A stretch of DNA of 64,000 nt from Terracoccus sp. 273MFTsu3.1 (GTDB taxonomy: Bacteria; Actinomycetota; Actinomycetes; Actinomycetales; Dermatophilaceae): assembly GCF_000383675.1 (NCBI RefSeq), contig NZ_KB911826.1, forward strand, positions 62,001 through 126,000, in the 5' to 3' direction. The notes under the pieces were generated by a model. The model saw only the letters and a program-made list of their open reading frames with translations, ran no database searches and was not told the DNA's origin. Both the position numbers and the translations under genes were made by a program. Shown one piece after another: positions 51,406 through 61,936 of this stretch (positions within the stretch are counted from its first letter, which is position 1; each line of letters begins with the position of its first letter).

Positions 51406-53508
51406 TCAGCTCTTCTCGTTGGGGTTGACGGGGCGGTCGTCCGGCACCTCGATGACCTGCTCGGCCGGGTGCTCCTCGGCGAGGGGGTGCGCGCCGACTG
51501 CGGCGGCCTCGTCGATCTTGTCCTCGATGACCCGGTCGGCCAGCACCGGCGGGGGCAGGTGGCCGTTCTGGCCGGAGCCGTTCTGCGCCGCGATCTCGGC
51601 CGGCGTCAGCACCGGCGGACGGTCGCTGAGCTGGCGCGTCTGGGACGAGAGCCACGTCGGCCGGGCCGGCTGCTTCACGACCGGCTTGAAGAGCTCGGCG
51701 AGCTCGTGGACATTGAGCGTCTCCTTCTCGAGCAGCTCGAGGACGAGGTGGTCGAGCAGGTCGCGGTTGGCGTTGATCGCCGCGTACGCCTCGTCGTGGG
51801 CGGCGTCGATGAGCGACCGGACCTCCTCGTCGACGATGCGGGCGACCTCCTCGGAGTAGTCGCGCTGGTGCCCCATGTCACGACCGAGGAAGACCTCGCC
51901 GGTGCTCTGGCCGAGCTTGATGGCGCCGACACGCTCAGACATGCCGAACTCGGTGACCATCTTGCGGGCCATGCCCGTCGCCTTCTCGATGTCGTTGCTG
52001 GCACCGGTGGTCGGCTCGCGGAAGACGATCTCCTCGGCGACGCGGCCACCGAGGGCGTACGCGAGCTGGTCGAGGATCTCGTTGCGCGTCGTGGAGTACT
52101 TGTCGTCGATCGGCATGACCATCGTGTAGCCGAGCGCGCGTCCACGCGGGAGGATCGTCACCTTCGTCACCGGGTCGGTGTGGTTGAGCGACGCGGCGAC
52201 GAGGGCGTGGCCACCCTCGTGGTAGGCCGTGATCTTGCGCTCCTTGGCCGACATGATGCGGGTGCGCTTCTGCGGGCCGGCGATGACGCGGTCGATGGCC
52301 TCGTCGAGTGCCTCGTTGTCGATGACCTTCCTGTCACCGCGGGCGGTGAGCAGGGCGGCCTCGTTGAGGACGTTGGCGAGGTCGGCACCGGTGAAGCCGG
52401 GCGTGCGCCGGGCGACGGCCAGCAGGTCGACGTCGGCCGTGACGGGCTTGCCCTGGGCGTGCACCTCGAGGATGCGGTGGCGGCCGATCATGTCCGGGGC
52501 GTCGACGGCGATCTGGCGGTCGAAGCGGCCCGGGCGCAGCAGTGCCGGGTCGAGGATGTCGGGACGGTTGGTCGCCGCGATGAGGATGACGTTGGTCTTG
52601 ACGTCGAAGCCGTCCATCTCGACGAGCAGCTGGTTGAGCGTCTGCTCGCGCTCGTCGTGGCCGCCGCCCATGCCGGCGCCGCGGTGGCGTCCGACGGCGT
52701 CGATCTCGTCGACGAAGACGATGGCGGGCGCGTTGGCCTTGGCCTGCTCGAAGAGGTCGCGGACGCGGCTCGCGCCGACACCGACGAACATCTCGACGAA
52801 GTCGGAGCCGGAGATCGAGTAGAACGGCACGCCGGCCTCACCCGCGACGGCGCGGGCCAGGAGGGTCTTGCCGGTGCCGGGCTGGCCGTAGAGCAGCACG
52901 CCCTTGGGGATCTTGGCGCCGACCGCGAGGAACTTCGCAGGCTCCTGGAGGAACTCCTTGATCTCCTGGAGCTCCTCGATGGCCTCGTCGCAGCCGGCGA
53001 CGTCGGCGAACGTGACCTTCGGGGTGTCCTTGGTGGCGAGCTTGGCGCGCGACTTGCCGAACTGCATGACGCGGTTGCCGCCGCCCTGCATCTGGCCCAT
53101 GAGGAACCAGAAGAGGCCGAGGATGATGATGATCGGCAGGATCGAGAAGAGCAGCGAGCCGAACCAGCTGGGCTCGTCGATCTGGTCGTCGACACCCTGA
53201 GCCGGCGGCTTGGCGTTGAGGGCCTCGACGACGTCGGTGCCGCGGGCGTCGACGTAGTAGGCGTAGACCGACTTCGCGTCCTTCACCGTGCCGTCGGGCG
53301 AGGTGTAGGGGGTCTTGAGGGTCAGCTCCATGCGCTCGTTGTTGAGCAGCTTGGCCGACTCGACGTTGCCGTCGGTGATCTGCTTCATGGCAGCCGAGGT
53401 GTCGATCCGGGGCGGGCCGGACTCGGAGAACATCATGCCGAAGACGAGCGCGCTGATGAGGACCAAGATCCACAACAGTGGTGTGCGCAGAATCCGCTTA
53501 GCGTCCAT
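51406..53508 (-). CDS. ftsH: ATP-dependent zinc metalloprotease FtsH
   Basis: 700 aa. Two N-terminal helices (about 7-27 and 115-135) flank a periplasmic domain. AAA module: GQPGTGKT (about residue 206), [10 protein letters not shown], second region of homology [19 protein letters not shown]. Peptidase: HEGGH (about 430), with the third zinc ligand Asp downstream. The C-terminal ~75 residues are a disordered actinobacterial tail. It degrades misfolded membrane proteins. No ribosome site is near the ATG, and a GGGGCC/GGCCCC hairpin lies in the leader (53517-53533). folE follows. Confidence 0.96.
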   Translation of the reverse strand: MDAKRILRTPLLWILVLISALVFGMMFSESGPPRIDTSAAMKQITDGNVESAKLLNNERMELTLKTPYTSPDGTVKDAKSVYAYYVDARGTDVVEALNAKPPAQGVDDQIDEPSWFGSLLFSILPIIIILGLFWFLMGQMQGGGNRVMQFGKSRAKLATKDTPKVTFADVAGCDEAIEELQEIKEFLQEPAKFLAVGAKIPKGVLLYGQPGTGKTLLARAVAGEAGVPFYSISGSDFVEMFVGVGASRVRDLFEQAKANAPAIVFVDEIDAVGRHRGAGMGGGHDEREQTLNQLLVEMDGFDVKTNVILIAATNRPDILDPALLRPGRFDRQIAVDAPDMIGRHRILEVHAQGKPVTADVDLLAVARRTPGFTGADLANVLNEAALLTARGDRKVIDNEALDEAIDRVIAGPQKRTRIMSAKERKITAYHEGGHALVAASLNHTDPVTKVTILPRGRALGYTMVMPIDDKYSTTRNEILDQLAYALGGRVAEEIVFREPTTGASNDIEKATGMARKMVTEFGMSERVGAIKLGQSTGEVFLGRDMGHQRDYSEEVARIVDEEVRSLIDAAHDEAYAAINANRDLLDHLVLELLEKETLNVHELAELFKPVVKQPARPTWLSSQTRQLSDRPPVLTPAEIAAQNGSGQNGHLPPPVLADRVIEDKIDEAAAVGAHPLAEEHPAEQVIEVPDDRPVNPNEKS

Positions 53509-53789
53509 GTACGTGCGGGGCCTGTGGGGCCCCGGTCCTCCTGCTCGTCCGGTGAGTTTGTCCACCGGCACAACGTCCGGCGGACTACCAGTGTTCCGCA
53601 TGCGGCGCGCCGGTGACCAACCAGCCCACGCACGGATCGGCGTTCCGGCCGGGCAGACATGCCGATGACGTATGCCGTGTGCCCGGCTCCCGGCCCAAAA
53701 CCGGTTGCCGCACGCTCCCCCGCCTTGCTGCACTGGAGCGGTCGACGGTCCCGTCGACGTCAGGCACGGCCGAGGAGAGAGGCACCGGG
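53509..53789. other. Divergent intergenic region between ftsH and the Tet(M)-like gene
   Basis: Contains the ftsH leader hairpin (GGGGCC 53517-53522 with GGCCCC 53528-53533), one GTATGCC heptamer at 53669 and an AGGAG-type site just before the leader ORF at 53790. No gene is recognised. Promoters of both directions should lie here. Confidence 0.4.
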
Positions 53790-53924
53790 ATGCGCCGCAG
53801 CTTCATGTCACCCGAGCAGGTCACCCACACCTACGCACAGGACATGGAGCACCTTGGACACCCCACCCACCCCACCCGTGCGTCCCGGACGCACTCTCGG
53901 CCTCGGGATCCTCGCCCACGTTGA
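53790..53924 (+). CDS. Possible leader peptide ahead of the Tet(M)-like gene
   Basis: 44 aa [22 protein letters not shown] at the start, preceded by GGAGAGAGG nine bases upstream of the ATG. It overlaps the first ~70 bases of the Tet(M)-like gene in another frame. Translational leader ORFs are known to control tet(M)-type genes. It is equally possible that it is chance; the peptide has no recognised homologue. Confidence 0.35.
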   Translation: MRRSFMSPEQVTHTYAQDMEHLGHPTHPTRASRTHSRPRDPRPR

Positions 53925-56082
53925 CGCGGGCAAGACGAGCCTGACCGAACGTCTGCTGCTGCACGCCGGGGTCATCGCCGAGCTCGGCAGCGTCGACGAC
54001 GGCAGCACGCAGACCGACACGCTCGCGCTCGAGCGCGACCGCGGGATCACGATCAAGGCCGCCGTCGTCTCCTTCGAGCTCGGCCGCCCCGGCGACCCCG
54101 ACCCCCTCACCGTCAACCTCGTCGACACCCCGGGCCACTCGGACTTCATCGCGGAGGTCGAGCGCTCGCTGGCGGTGCTCGACGGTGCCGTGCTCGTCGT
54201 CTCCGCGGTGGAGGGCGTGCAGGCCCAGACCCGCGTGCTCATGCGGGCCCTGCGGCGGCTGCGCATCCCGACCGTGCTCTTCGTCAACAAGGTCGACCGC
54301 TCCGGCGCCCGCACCGAGGTGGTCCTGCGGGAGGTCGTCGACCGGCTCGGCGTCACACCGGTGCCACTCGGCCGGGTCGTCGACGAGGGCACGCGCGCCG
54401 CCGCCGTCGTCCCGGACGGCCTCGCGGACCTGGGCCTGCCGGCCCGGGGCCCGGCCGAGCGCGAGGACGCCGAGCCCGAGGGCGGCGACCGGGACGCCGC
54501 GGCAGCCCGCGAGCGAGTCGTCGAGGCGCTGAGCCGGGCCGACGACCGCCTGCTCGCGGACTGGCTCGACGCCCCGCACCGCGTGGACGCGTCGCGGCTG
54601 CGAGCAGCCCTCGGTGAGCAGACGCGTCGAGGACTCGTGTGCCCCGTCCTTCTCGGCTCGGCGATGACGGGGGCCGGGGTCGAGGACCTCGCCCAAGCCC
54701 TGCCGGACCTGTTGCCGGCGCGGACACCGGACCCCGATGCGCCCCTCGCGGCCACCGTCTTCGCGGTACAGCGCGGCGCCTCCGGGGAGAAGGTGGCCCT
54801 CGTCAGCGTCACGTCGGGCTCCCTGGCGGTGCGCGACCGGGTGCTCGTCCACGACGGTCGCACCGAGTGGAGCCCGGCACCGGACCCGGACCCACGGCAT
54901 ACGACCTCGGCCTCCGGCGACGACGGCGCGCGGTGCCGAGAGGAGCGGGTCACCGGGCTCTCGGTGCACGCGCGCGGCGAGGTGCGCCGGGTCGCACGGG
55001 TGCCCGCCGGGCGCATCGCGCGGGTCGTCGGGCTCGAGCGGGCCCGGATCGGCGACCTCGTCGGCGACGCCGCCCTCGCGCGGCCGCTCGTGCACGAGTT
55101 CTCGCCGCCGACCCTCGAGACGGTCGTCGAGGCGTGCGACCCCGCGGAGCGCGCGCTGCTGCACACGGCGCTGACCCGGCTGGCGGAGCAGGATCCGCTC
55201 ATCGACCTGCGGCACGACGAGGTGCGCGGGGAGACCCACGTGTCGCTCTACGGCGAGGTGCAGAAGGAGGTCATCGGCGCGACGCTCGAGGCGGAGTACG
55301 CCGTGGCCGCGAGGTTCAGCACGACGTCGGTCATCTGTCGCGAGCGCGTCACCGGTTCGGGGGCCGCGTTCGAGCTCATCGACGTGGCGCCGAACCCGTT
55401 CCTCGCGACGGTCGGCCTGCGCGTCGACCCCGGACCTCCGGGCAGCGGCGTGCGCTTCTCGCTCGAGGTCGAGCTCGGCTCGATGCCGGCGTCGTTCTTC
55501 ACGGCCGTCGAGGACACCGTCCGGGCGACGCTCGGGCAGGGGCTGCACGGGTGGCCCGTGACCGACTGCGTCGTCACGATGACGCACTCGGGCTACTGGC
55601 CGCGGCAGAGCCACATGCACCAGAAGTTCGACCCGTCGATGTCGAGCACGGCCGGCGACTTCCGCGCCCTGACGCCGCTCGTGCTCATGGAGGCGGTGCG
55701 CCTCGCGGGCACGGCCGTCGAGGAACCGGTGCACAGGTTCGACCTCGAGGTGCCGAGCGACGTGCTCGGGGCGGCGCTCTCGATGCTCGGCCACGTGCGG
55801 GCGAGCCCGCGAGAGACGGCCGTGCTCGGCCCGGTGACGCGGCTGCGGGGTGAGGTGCCGGCCGAGCGGCTGCACGAGCTGCAGCAGCGCGTGCCGGGCC
55901 TGACGAGCGGGCTCGGGGACCTCGTGACGGCGTTCGACGGCTACCGGCCGGTCGTCGGCCCGGCGCCGACGCGGTCACGCACCGACCTCGACCCGCTCCA
56001 CCGCCGCGAGTACCTCCTCCGCCTAGCGGGCAAGCTGAGCGCCCAACCCCACTCGAGTGAGCGCCCAACCACACTCGAGTGA
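53854..56082 (+). CDS. Tet(M)/Otr(A)-like ribosomal protection GTPase
   Basis: 742 aa, EF-G architecture. GTPase: [19 protein letters not shown] (G1), RGITI (G2), DTPGH (G3), NKVD (G4) and GSA (G5). Domain II-V region ends with SHMHQKFDPSMSSTAGDFRALTPLV, the Tet/Otr-type domain IV stretch. Such proteins release tetracycline from ribosomes, although diverged genomic copies may serve other translation roles. TTG at 53854 is chosen with GGAG upstream; GTG at 53878 is possible. The last ~17 residues and the stop are encoded by repeat array C. It sits between ftsH and hpt, an unusual place. Confidence 0.85.
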   Translation: MDTPPTPPVRPGRTLGLGILAHVDAGKTSLTERLLLHAGVIAELGSVDDGSTQTDTLALERDRGITIKAAVVSFELGRPGDPDPLTVNLVDTPGHSDFIAEVERSLAVLDGAVLVVSAVEGVQAQTRVLMRALRRLRIPTVLFVNKVDRSGARTEVVLREVVDRLGVTPVPLGRVVDEGTRAAAVVPDGLADLGLPARGPAEREDAEPEGGDRDAAAARERVVEALSRADDRLLADWLDAPHRVDASRLRAALGEQTRRGLVCPVLLGSAMTGAGVEDLAQALPDLLPARTPDPDAPLAATVFAVQRGASGEKVALVSVTSGSLAVRDRVLVHDGRTEWSPAPDPDPRHTTSASGDDGARCREERVTGLSVHARGEVRRVARVPAGRIARVVGLERARIGDLVGDAALARPLVHEFSPPTLETVVEACDPAERALLHTALTRLAEQDPLIDLRHDEVRGETHVSLYGEVQKEVIGATLEAEYAVAARFSTTSVICRERVTGSGAAFELIDVAPNPFLATVGLRVDPGPPGSGVRFSLEVELGSMPASFFTAVEDTVRATLGQGLHGWPVTDCVVTMTHSGYWPRQSHMHQKFDPSMSSTAGDFRALTPLVLMEAVRLAGTAVEEPVHRFDLEVPSDVLGAALSMLGHVRASPRETAVLGPVTRLRGEVPAERLHELQQRVPGLTSGLGDLVTAFDGYRPVVGPAPTRSRTDLDPLHRREYLLRLAGKLSAQPHSSERPTTLE

Positions 56083-56210
56083 GCGCGCAGCCTCACGCGT
56101 ACCACCGTGTGCGTGACGGCTGCGACGGAGCGCTCACTCGAGTGGGACGACGCGCTCACTCGAGTGGGACGACGCGCTCACTCGAGTGGGACGACGCGCT
56201 CACTCGAGGT
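56050..56210. repeat. Palindrome array C: 22-bp period
   Basis: Two units one way (56050, 56072) and four the other (56135, 56157, 56179, 56201), separated by ~54 bp. Right units read GCGCTCACTCGAGTGGGACG. The stop codon of the Tet(M)-like gene (56080-56082) is the TGA of unit two; the last unit fuses with the 3' end of the DUF1028 gene. Confidence 0.9.
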
Positions 56211-57034
56211 CAGGCGGTGGCGGCGCGGAGGGCCTCGAGGACCCGGCGGTCGATGCCGTCGGGACTCAGGCGCGCCTCGTAGTTCGCGTTGCCGGCCCAG
56301 TCGGCGAGGGCCGTCGCGACGTCGGCGTCGGTGAACCCGGCCTGCGCCAGCCTGCCGCGCACCTCGTCGGCGAGCTCGCCCTCGAGCGGAGAGACGTCCT
56401 CGGGCTTGCCGAAGTACATCTCCCAGTCCGAGAGCAGGCGCCCGAGCTCGGTCACGGGGTGGGCGTGGTCGTCGACGCGCAGGTCGGCGAGCACGCCGCA
56501 CGCGTCGTAGCCGGCACCCGGCTCGACGGCATACAGGGCTGCGCTCTGGCGTCCGCGGGAGTCGCCACCGGCGTCGTCGCCGGCCACGAGCGCGGCGAGC
56601 AGTCGCCGGGCGAGCGGCTGGCCAGCCGTCTCGTGCCAGGCGCGCTCCATCGCCTCGACCACCTCGGGACCGGTGAGGATGTTGCCCTGGATGGCGTATG
56701 CCGTGTCGCCGTCGTCGCGCGCGACACCGCCGGCCCAGTCGTTGCACTCCGAGCCCGTGAAGGTCGCGGCCGAGGCGAGCCCGACGACGCCGACCTGACG
56801 GGTCTCGCGACCCTCGTCGAGCGCGGTCGCGGCCGCGAGGGCCTCGTCCGCGGACTCGCCGGCAGCAAGCCGCCCGAGGAGCTCCTCGAGGTAGGCGACC
56901 CGGGCGAAGGACTGCGTCGCGACCGCGCCCACGCCGAGACGGGCGGCCGGGACGACCGCTCCGACGGCGAGGAACTTGCTCGCGACCGCGATGCCGTGGG
57001 CGTCACCCTGGCGGGCGACGATCGAGAAGGTCAC
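56210..57034 (-). CDS. DUF1028 domain protein (putative Ntn-hydrolase)
   Basis: 274 aa. [20 protein letters not shown] opens the family, with Thr2 in the position of an N-terminal nucleophile once Met is removed; [15 protein letters not shown] and [13 protein letters not shown] are conserved. The C-terminal ~70 residues form the extra domain seen in longer members. DUF1028 proteins are annotated as probable Ntn-hydrolases of unknown substrate. GTG start, 15 bp after the hpt stop, so it may be transcribed with hpt. Confidence 0.75.
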   Translation of the reverse strand: MTFSIVARQGDAHGIAVASKFLAVGAVVPAARLGVGAVATQSFARVAYLEELLGRLAAGESADEALAAATALDEGRETRQVGVVGLASAATFTGSECNDWAGGVARDDGDTAYAIQGNILTGPEVVEAMERAWHETAGQPLARRLLAALVAGDDAGGDSRGRQSAALYAVEPGAGYDACGVLADLRVDDHAHPVTELGRLLSDWEMYFGKPEDVSPLEGELADEVRGRLAQAGFTDADVATALADWAGNANYEARLSPDGIDRRVLEALRAATA

Positions 57035-57049
57035 CGGAGGACGCCGAGC

Positions 57050-57601
57050 TCAGGCGTAGACGTGCGGGGCGAGGGTGCCGACGCAACGCAGGTTGCGGTA
57101 CTTCTCGGCGTAGTCGAGGCCGTACCCGACGACGAACTCGTTGGGGATGTCGAAGCCGACGTACTTGACCGGGATGTCGACCTTGACGACGTCGGGCTTG
57201 CGCAGAAGCGTGCAGATCTCGACCGAGGCCGGCTTGCGCGACTCGAGGTTGGACTTGATCCACGAGAGGGTCAGGCCGGAGTCGATGATGTCCTCGACGA
57301 TGAGCACGTGGCGGCCGCTGATGTCGGTGTCGAGGTCCTTGAGGATGCGCACGACGCCCGAGGACTTCGTGCCGGAGCCGTAGGACGAGACGGCCATCCA
57401 GTCCATCGGCGCGGTGCCGGGCAGGGCGCGCATGAGGTCGGCCATGACGACGACGGCACCCTTGAGGACGCCGACGAGGAGGAACTCCTTGCCCTCGTAG
57501 TCCCGCCAGATGTCGGCGGCGAGCTCGGAGAGGCGGGTCTGGATCTGCTCCTCGGTGAGCAGGACCTTGGCCAGGTCATCTCCCATGTGCTCGTGGTCCA
57601 C
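57050..57601 (-). CDS. hpt: Hypoxanthine phosphoribosyltransferase
   Basis: 183 aa. [16 protein letters not shown] (phosphate loop), [11 protein letters not shown] (flexible loop) and the PRPP motif [14 protein letters not shown] are intact, as is [14 protein letters not shown] near the C-terminus. Salvages hypoxanthine and guanine. AGGAG before the GTG start at 57601. The tilS gene lies 348 bp upstream, separated by repeat family II; hpt and ftsH are normally adjacent but here two genes intervene. Confidence 0.96.
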   Translation of the reverse strand: MDHEHMGDDLAKVLLTEEQIQTRLSELAADIWRDYEGKEFLLVGVLKGAVVVMADLMRALPGTAPMDWMAVSSYGSGTKSSGVVRILKDLDTDISGRHVLIVEDIIDSGLTLSWIKSNLESRKPASVEICTLLRKPDVVKVDIPVKYVGFDIPNEFVVGYGLDYAEKYRNLRCVGTLAPHVYA

Positions 57602-57949
57602 GAAGGCTCCTCAGTGCGTTGGGGGTGGTGCAGGGTCGTGCGGGGCGGGTCCATTCAACCGCACGCGGACGGGTGCCGTCGCCGCCGGGGAAGCACGCGG
57701 GGCGGCTCAGCCGAGCTCCGCCCGAGCCACTCCTCCAGCCGGGCGTATGCCGTCCGCTCCGTCACGACGACGCCGCGGATCCGCGGTCCCGGAACCCTCG
57801 GGTCGACCGGCCCCGGCCCCGGACCCTCGTTCAGGCGCCGCGGCCCCCGAACTGTCGGGCCACCGGCATCCAGACCCTCGTTCAGGCGCCACGGCCCCCG
57901 AACCGTCGGTACGTCCGGGGCAGGGGCGACTGGTGGCTCTCGCCGCGGG
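57602..57949. other. Repeat-bearing gap between tilS and hpt
   Basis: No gene is seen. It holds a GTATGCC heptamer at 57744, then repeat family II (57824 and 57874, period 50, CCCTCGTTCAGGCGCC) with a weaker copy at 57794. Confidence 0.6.
57790..57912. repeat. Intergenic repeat family II, second locus
   Basis: Two 50-bp units starting CCCTCGTTCAGGCGCC at 57824 and 57874, each ending CCCCCGAACYGTCGG, plus a partial copy at 57794. Same family as 5831-5956. Confidence 0.65.
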
Positions 57950-58966
57950 TCAGGCGTTGGCGGTCTGGCGCAGCGGGCTGAAGACGATGGCCCCGCCCGT
58001 GCGCGCGACGGCGATGCCGCCCGGCACGTGGAGCGGGCCCTGTCCGTGCCACGACGTGAGGAGCGCGTCGAGCGACTCGACGTGCGCGGCGCTGACATCG
58101 GCGAGCGGTGCGCCCGCCTCGGCGGCGAGGATCCGCCAGACGCGTGTGCGGATCGCCCGTGGCAGGGCTCCGAGGGCGTCGAGGTCGACGCCCTGACCGC
58201 CGGGTCCGGCGGGCAGGTCGGCTCGGGCCCGGACGGCCAGGCTCTCGAGGTAGTCGGCGTCCTCGCGCAGCAGGTCGGCACTGCGGGCGAGGGCGGCACC
58301 GAAGCCGGGTCCGAGGTCGGACTCGAGGGTCGCCAGCAGTCGACGGGCGCGGACCCGCCGGAACGAGTCGTCGCTGTTGTGCGGGTCGTCCCACGGCTCG
58401 ATCCCGTAGGCCGCACAGGCGGCCAGGGTCGTGGCACGCGGCAGGCCGAGAAGGGGACGGACGAAGCGGTCGCGGCGCACCGGCATACCGCTGAGCGACC
58501 GCGCACCCGATCCGCGGGAGAGGCCGAGCAGGACCTGCTCGGCCTGGTCGTCCCGCGTGTGGCCGATGAGCACGAGGGACGCGCCGACACGGTCGGCCAC
58601 TGCCTCGATGGCGGCGTAGCGGGCCGACCGGGCGTCGGCCTCGAGGCCGGCGCCGCTCGTGCGCACGTCGGCACGGACGACCTCGACGGGGTCGAGACCG
58701 ATCTCGCGGCACAGGGCGGCCGCGGCCTCCGCCACTTGGGCCGACCGCTCTTGGAGGCCGTGGTCGACGACGACGGCACCGGCACGCACACCGGAGCGCG
58801 GCGCCTCGAAGGCGAGGGCGGCGGCGAGCGCCACGGAGTCGGGTCCGCCCGAGCACGCGACGAGGACGACTCCGCCCTCGGGCACGTCGGCGAGGTGCTC
58901 ACGCACCGCGAGCCGGGTGGCTGCGACGGCGGGGTCGGGACCGGGCATGTCTGCGGGACCTCGCAT
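57950..58966 (-). CDS. tilS: tRNA(Ile)-lysidine synthase
   Basis: 338 aa, short actinobacterial form. PP-loop [15 protein letters not shown] (about residue 38), [15 protein letters not shown] and [20 protein letters not shown] are complete. It makes lysidine at C34 of the minor tRNA-Ile so that it reads AUA. The C-terminal domain (about 240-338) is the TilS substrate-binding part. Start chosen at 58966; ATG 58948 is a possible alternative. It lies three bases before the DUF2342 protease gene stop. Confidence 0.94.
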   Translation of the reverse strand: MRGPADMPGPDPAVAATRLAVREHLADVPEGGVVLVACSGGPDSVALAAALAFEAPRSGVRAGAVVVDHGLQERSAQVAEAAAALCREIGLDPVEVVRADVRTSGAGLEADARSARYAAIEAVADRVGASLVLIGHTRDDQAEQVLLGLSRGSGARSLSGMPVRRDRFVRPLLGLPRATTLAACAAYGIEPWDDPHNSDDSFRRVRARRLLATLESDLGPGFGAALARSADLLREDADYLESLAVRARADLPAGPGGQGVDLDALGALPRAIRTRVWRILAAEAGAPLADVSAAHVESLDALLTSWHGQGPLHVPGGIAVARTGGAIVFSPLRQTANA

Positions 58967-58969
58967 CGC

Positions 58970-60076
58970 TCAGCCGTGGACCCGACGCACCCAGGCGCCC
59001 GGATCGACGATCTCGGCGGCCCGGGGCAACGTCTCCGGGGAGGACCACACGACGTTGAAGCCGTCGCGGCCCACCTGGTCGGTGACGGCCCGCACGAAGA
59101 CGGCGCCGTCGCGGTACTGGCGCATCTTGGCCTCGAGGCCGAGGAGCTTGCGCAGCAGGCGGTCGATGCCGACCGAGCTGCTGCGGCGCTCGTCGAACTT
59201 GCGTCGGATCTCGGCCACGCTCGGGATGACCTGCGGACCGACGGCGTCCATGACGACGTCGGCGTGGCCCTCGAGCAGCGACATGACGGCGGTGAGCTCG
59301 GCGATCTGGGCCTTCTGCTCCGGGGTCGCGAAGAGCTGGCCGATGCCCTCACCGGAGCTGAACACCTCGGGGAGGTTCTTCGTCAGCTGCTCGAACCGCT
59401 TGGAGAGGTCCTCGGGGGTCGGCGCGAGGTCGACGGCGAGCGCCTGGGTGCGCGCCACCATGTGGTCGCGCAGCCACGGCACGGCGGTGAACTGCACCCG
59501 GTGCGTCTCCTCGTGCATGGCGACCCAGCGGCGGAAGTCGGTCGGGTCGACCTCGAGGCGTCGCTCGGTGGCGACGATGTTGGGGGCGACGAGGAGGAGC
59601 CGGGGCGTGCCGCCGGGTGCGAGGTCGTACTGCCCGAGCACCTTGCTCGACAGGAAGGCGAGCAGGCCGCCCATCTCGGCGCCGGTGACCTTGCCGCCGA
59701 TCGCCGCGGCGGTCGCGCTCGTCGACGACTTCTTCGTCGCGTTGAGCTTGTCGACGACGGGGTCGAGCATCGACTTGAACGAGTCGACGTTGGCGCTGAT
59801 CCAGCCCGCCCGGTCGACGACGAGGGGCGCCGGCGCGTCGGCGGGCGCGGTCAGCGCGCTCGTCTCGGCGACCGGAGCCACCGCGGACGCGGCGGCCGCC
59901 CGCAGGTCGGCGACGATCGCCGCGGCCTCGTCGCTCGAGACCTGGGGGCCCGGGTTGACGATCGCTCGCCCGGTCCGCTTCGCGAACTCGTAGTCGACGG
60001 ACGCGGCCGGTGCACCACCCCTCGAGCCATCGGGACGTCCGGCGTCCACGGGAGTCGGGAGGGTCGTGTCGGTCAT
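58970..60076 (-). CDS. DUF2342 zinc-dependent metalloprotease-like protein
   Basis: 368 aa. [10 protein letters not shown] holds the HExxH zinc motif (about residue 188). [14 protein letters not shown] supplies the downstream Glu/His-type ligand region. Annotated in actinobacteria as a zinc-dependent metalloprotease associated with F420 clusters by position; activity is unproven. It lies between dacB and tilS as in most Micrococcales. The ATG follows GGCATGCC-free sequence, so the start is set by length to the family. Confidence 0.85.
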   Translation of the reverse strand: MTDTTLPTPVDAGRPDGSRGGAPAASVDYEFAKRTGRAIVNPGPQVSSDEAAAIVADLRAAAASAVAPVAETSALTAPADAPAPLVVDRAGWISANVDSFKSMLDPVVDKLNATKKSSTSATAAAIGGKVTGAEMGGLLAFLSSKVLGQYDLAPGGTPRLLLVAPNIVATERRLEVDPTDFRRWVAMHEETHRVQFTAVPWLRDHMVARTQALAVDLAPTPEDLSKRFEQLTKNLPEVFSSGEGIGQLFATPEQKAQIAELTAVMSLLEGHADVVMDAVGPQVIPSVAEIRRKFDERRSSSVGIDRLLRKLLGLEAKMRQYRDGAVFVRAVTDQVGRDGFNVVWSSPETLPRAAEIVDPGAWVRRVHG

Positions 60077-60199
60077 GCCAGCCCTTTCGGTGCCGTGACG
60101 GTGTCGACGTCGCTCGAGGTGTCTGGGAAGCCCAGCCGGCAACACGGAGAGGTCACGACCACCGTCGCGCACCAGGACCCCGAGCGGCCCACCGGCCCG

Positions 60200-61780
60200 T
60201 CAGCGGCACCCGCACGAGGCGATCGCCGCTACAAAACGGTCCAACGCCGCTCGCGCGTCGTTGGTTCCCACTCCGGCGACCATACCCACGAAGACGAGGA
60301 GCCGACCGTCGTCGTCGACGACGCTCCCGGCGAGGGCGTTGGCGCCCGTCAGGGTGCCCGTCTTGGCCCGGGCGCGGCCCGCGGCGTCGTGCTGGGCGCC
60401 GGTGAACCGGTCCGCCAGGGTGCCGGTCAGACCGCCGATCGGGAGGCCGTCGAGCGCTCGCCGCAGCACGGCGTGCTTGCCGTCGTAGCCGAGCACGAGC
60501 ACGTCGGACAGGAGCGAGGCGCGGACCCGGTTCTCCCGCGAGAGGCCGCTCGCGTCGGACAGGGTCACGCCGGCCGTGTCGAGGCCGAGCGCCGCCACCT
60601 GCGAGACGACCCACGCGCCGACCTCGGCGAAGTCGGTGCCCGCGCCGGACCGGTAGGCGGCCTGCCGGGCGAGGATCTCGGTGAGCGCGTTGTCGCTGTC
60701 GGTGAGGGCCAAAGCCAGCTGCTCGCGCACCGGTGCGGACTCGACGCTGCCGAGGACCGCTCCGGGGCCGCTCGCGGGCACGTCCGGTGTCGCGGCCGCG
60801 GTCGTCGGGGCCTGCGCGCCGTCGGACGTCGCCCCGTCGGACGGCGTGGCGGACGGCTCCCCGCCGGTGGCCGGCGTCGGCATCGGCGACCCGGGGACGC
60901 CGGGTGCCTGCCCTCGCGCGGCCAGCCTCACGTCGATCCCGCGCCCCTCGAGCTGCCGGGCGAAGGCCGAGCGGACCGAGGCGACGGGGTCGGCCGGGCC
61001 CGGCGCCCCACCGTGGGCCCGCTGGCTCGACAGCCCGAGCATCGCGACCGCGCCGGTGATGCCCGAGCTGCGGAAGGTCGACGCCCACGTCGGCGCCGTC
61101 GTCGGCCCGGCGGCATACGTCTCGTCGACGTAGAGGGTGACGCTGGTGGTGCCGCTCCGCCCGAGGGCCGTGGCCACCTGCTCGGCCAGGTCGCGCAGTC
61201 CGGCTCGGCCGGCGACCGCGTCGGGCTCGCCCTTGCCGGGGTTGAGCAGGGAGTCGCCGCCCGCGACGAGGACGATCTCGTCGGGGGTGTCGCCCTCGCG
61301 CACGACGGTGCGCAGCGTCTCGTCGGGCGCAAAGGTCTGGCCGATGGCCGCGGCCGAGAGCAGCTTGGTCGTCGAGGCCGGGATGCGCAGCTCGTCGCCG
61401 CCCTGGTCGAGCAGCACCTCGCCGGTCTGCCCGTCACGGACGACGAGGGCCGAGTCGCGCAGAGCCGGGAGCGCCCGCACCGATGCGAGCGCCTCCTCGA
61501 TGCCGGCGGGCGACGGGGCGGCGGTGTCGCCGGCAAGCGCGGGCAGCGGCGGAGCGACCGAGGTCGACAGCGTGGGCTGCGGGACCGACGGCAGCGTCCG
61601 CGTCGCCACCGTCTCGGTGGGCGGGGGCGGCGGCAGCGGCCGGACCGTCAGCGCACCGGGCGCGGCGTCGGCGACGTCGAGGACGGCATACCCGAGCAGG
61701 ATCGCGACGACCGACCACACCGCGGCCATGCCGTAGGTCAGGCGGGGACCGCGGCGACCCGGCTGCGTCTCGTGCGCCAT
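60200..61780 (-). CDS. dacB: D-alanyl-D-alanine carboxypeptidase/endopeptidase (PBP4 family)
   Basis: 526 aa. An N-terminal membrane anchor (about 15-38) is followed by a Pro/Thr-rich linker. Penicillin-binding motifs: PASTTKL (SxxK, about residue 135), TDSDNALTE (SxN) and AKTGTL (KTG, about 471). A long Thr/Ala insertion ([19 protein letters not shown]) lies between the first and second motifs. It trims peptidoglycan cross-links outside the membrane. It is divergent from ppa, as usual. Confidence 0.93.
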   Translation of the reverse strand: MAHETQPGRRGPRLTYGMAAVWSVVAILLGYAVLDVADAAPGALTVRPLPPPPPTETVATRTLPSVPQPTLSTSVAPPLPALAGDTAAPSPAGIEEALASVRALPALRDSALVVRDGQTGEVLLDQGGDELRIPASTTKLLSAAAIGQTFAPDETLRTVVREGDTPDEIVLVAGGDSLLNPGKGEPDAVAGRAGLRDLAEQVATALGRSGTTSVTLYVDETYAAGPTTAPTWASTFRSSGITGAVAMLGLSSQRAHGGAPGPADPVASVRSAFARQLEGRGIDVRLAARGQAPGVPGSPMPTPATGGEPSATPSDGATSDGAQAPTTAAATPDVPASGPGAVLGSVESAPVREQLALALTDSDNALTEILARQAAYRSGAGTDFAEVGAWVVSQVAALGLDTAGVTLSDASGLSRENRVRASLLSDVLVLGYDGKHAVLRRALDGLPIGGLTGTLADRFTGAQHDAAGRARAKTGTLTGANALAGSVVDDDGRLLVFVGMVAGVGTNDARAALDRFVAAIASCGCR

Positions 61781-61936
61781 GGCGCCTCACCCCCTGTCCG
61801 TCGTCCGTCGCTGTTTCGCGCAAGGACCGCCCTTGCTGACACACTGTCGCGGACGATTCTGTCAGCCGCCGACGGGTGCCCCGACACCCGAGCCGCACCC
61901 GAGACAGCACCCGAAGACCGTGAAGAAGGGGAAGAC

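Noticed and set aside
53517-53533. GGGGCC/GGCCCC hairpin before ftsH as a riboswitch or thermosensor.
   Set aside because: Six base pairs in a GC-rich leader are too weak as evidence.
53854-56082. Calling the gene a proven tetracycline resistance determinant.
   Set aside because: Sequence similarity to Tet(M)/Otr(A) does not prove resistance; many genomes carry diverged housekeeping-like copies.
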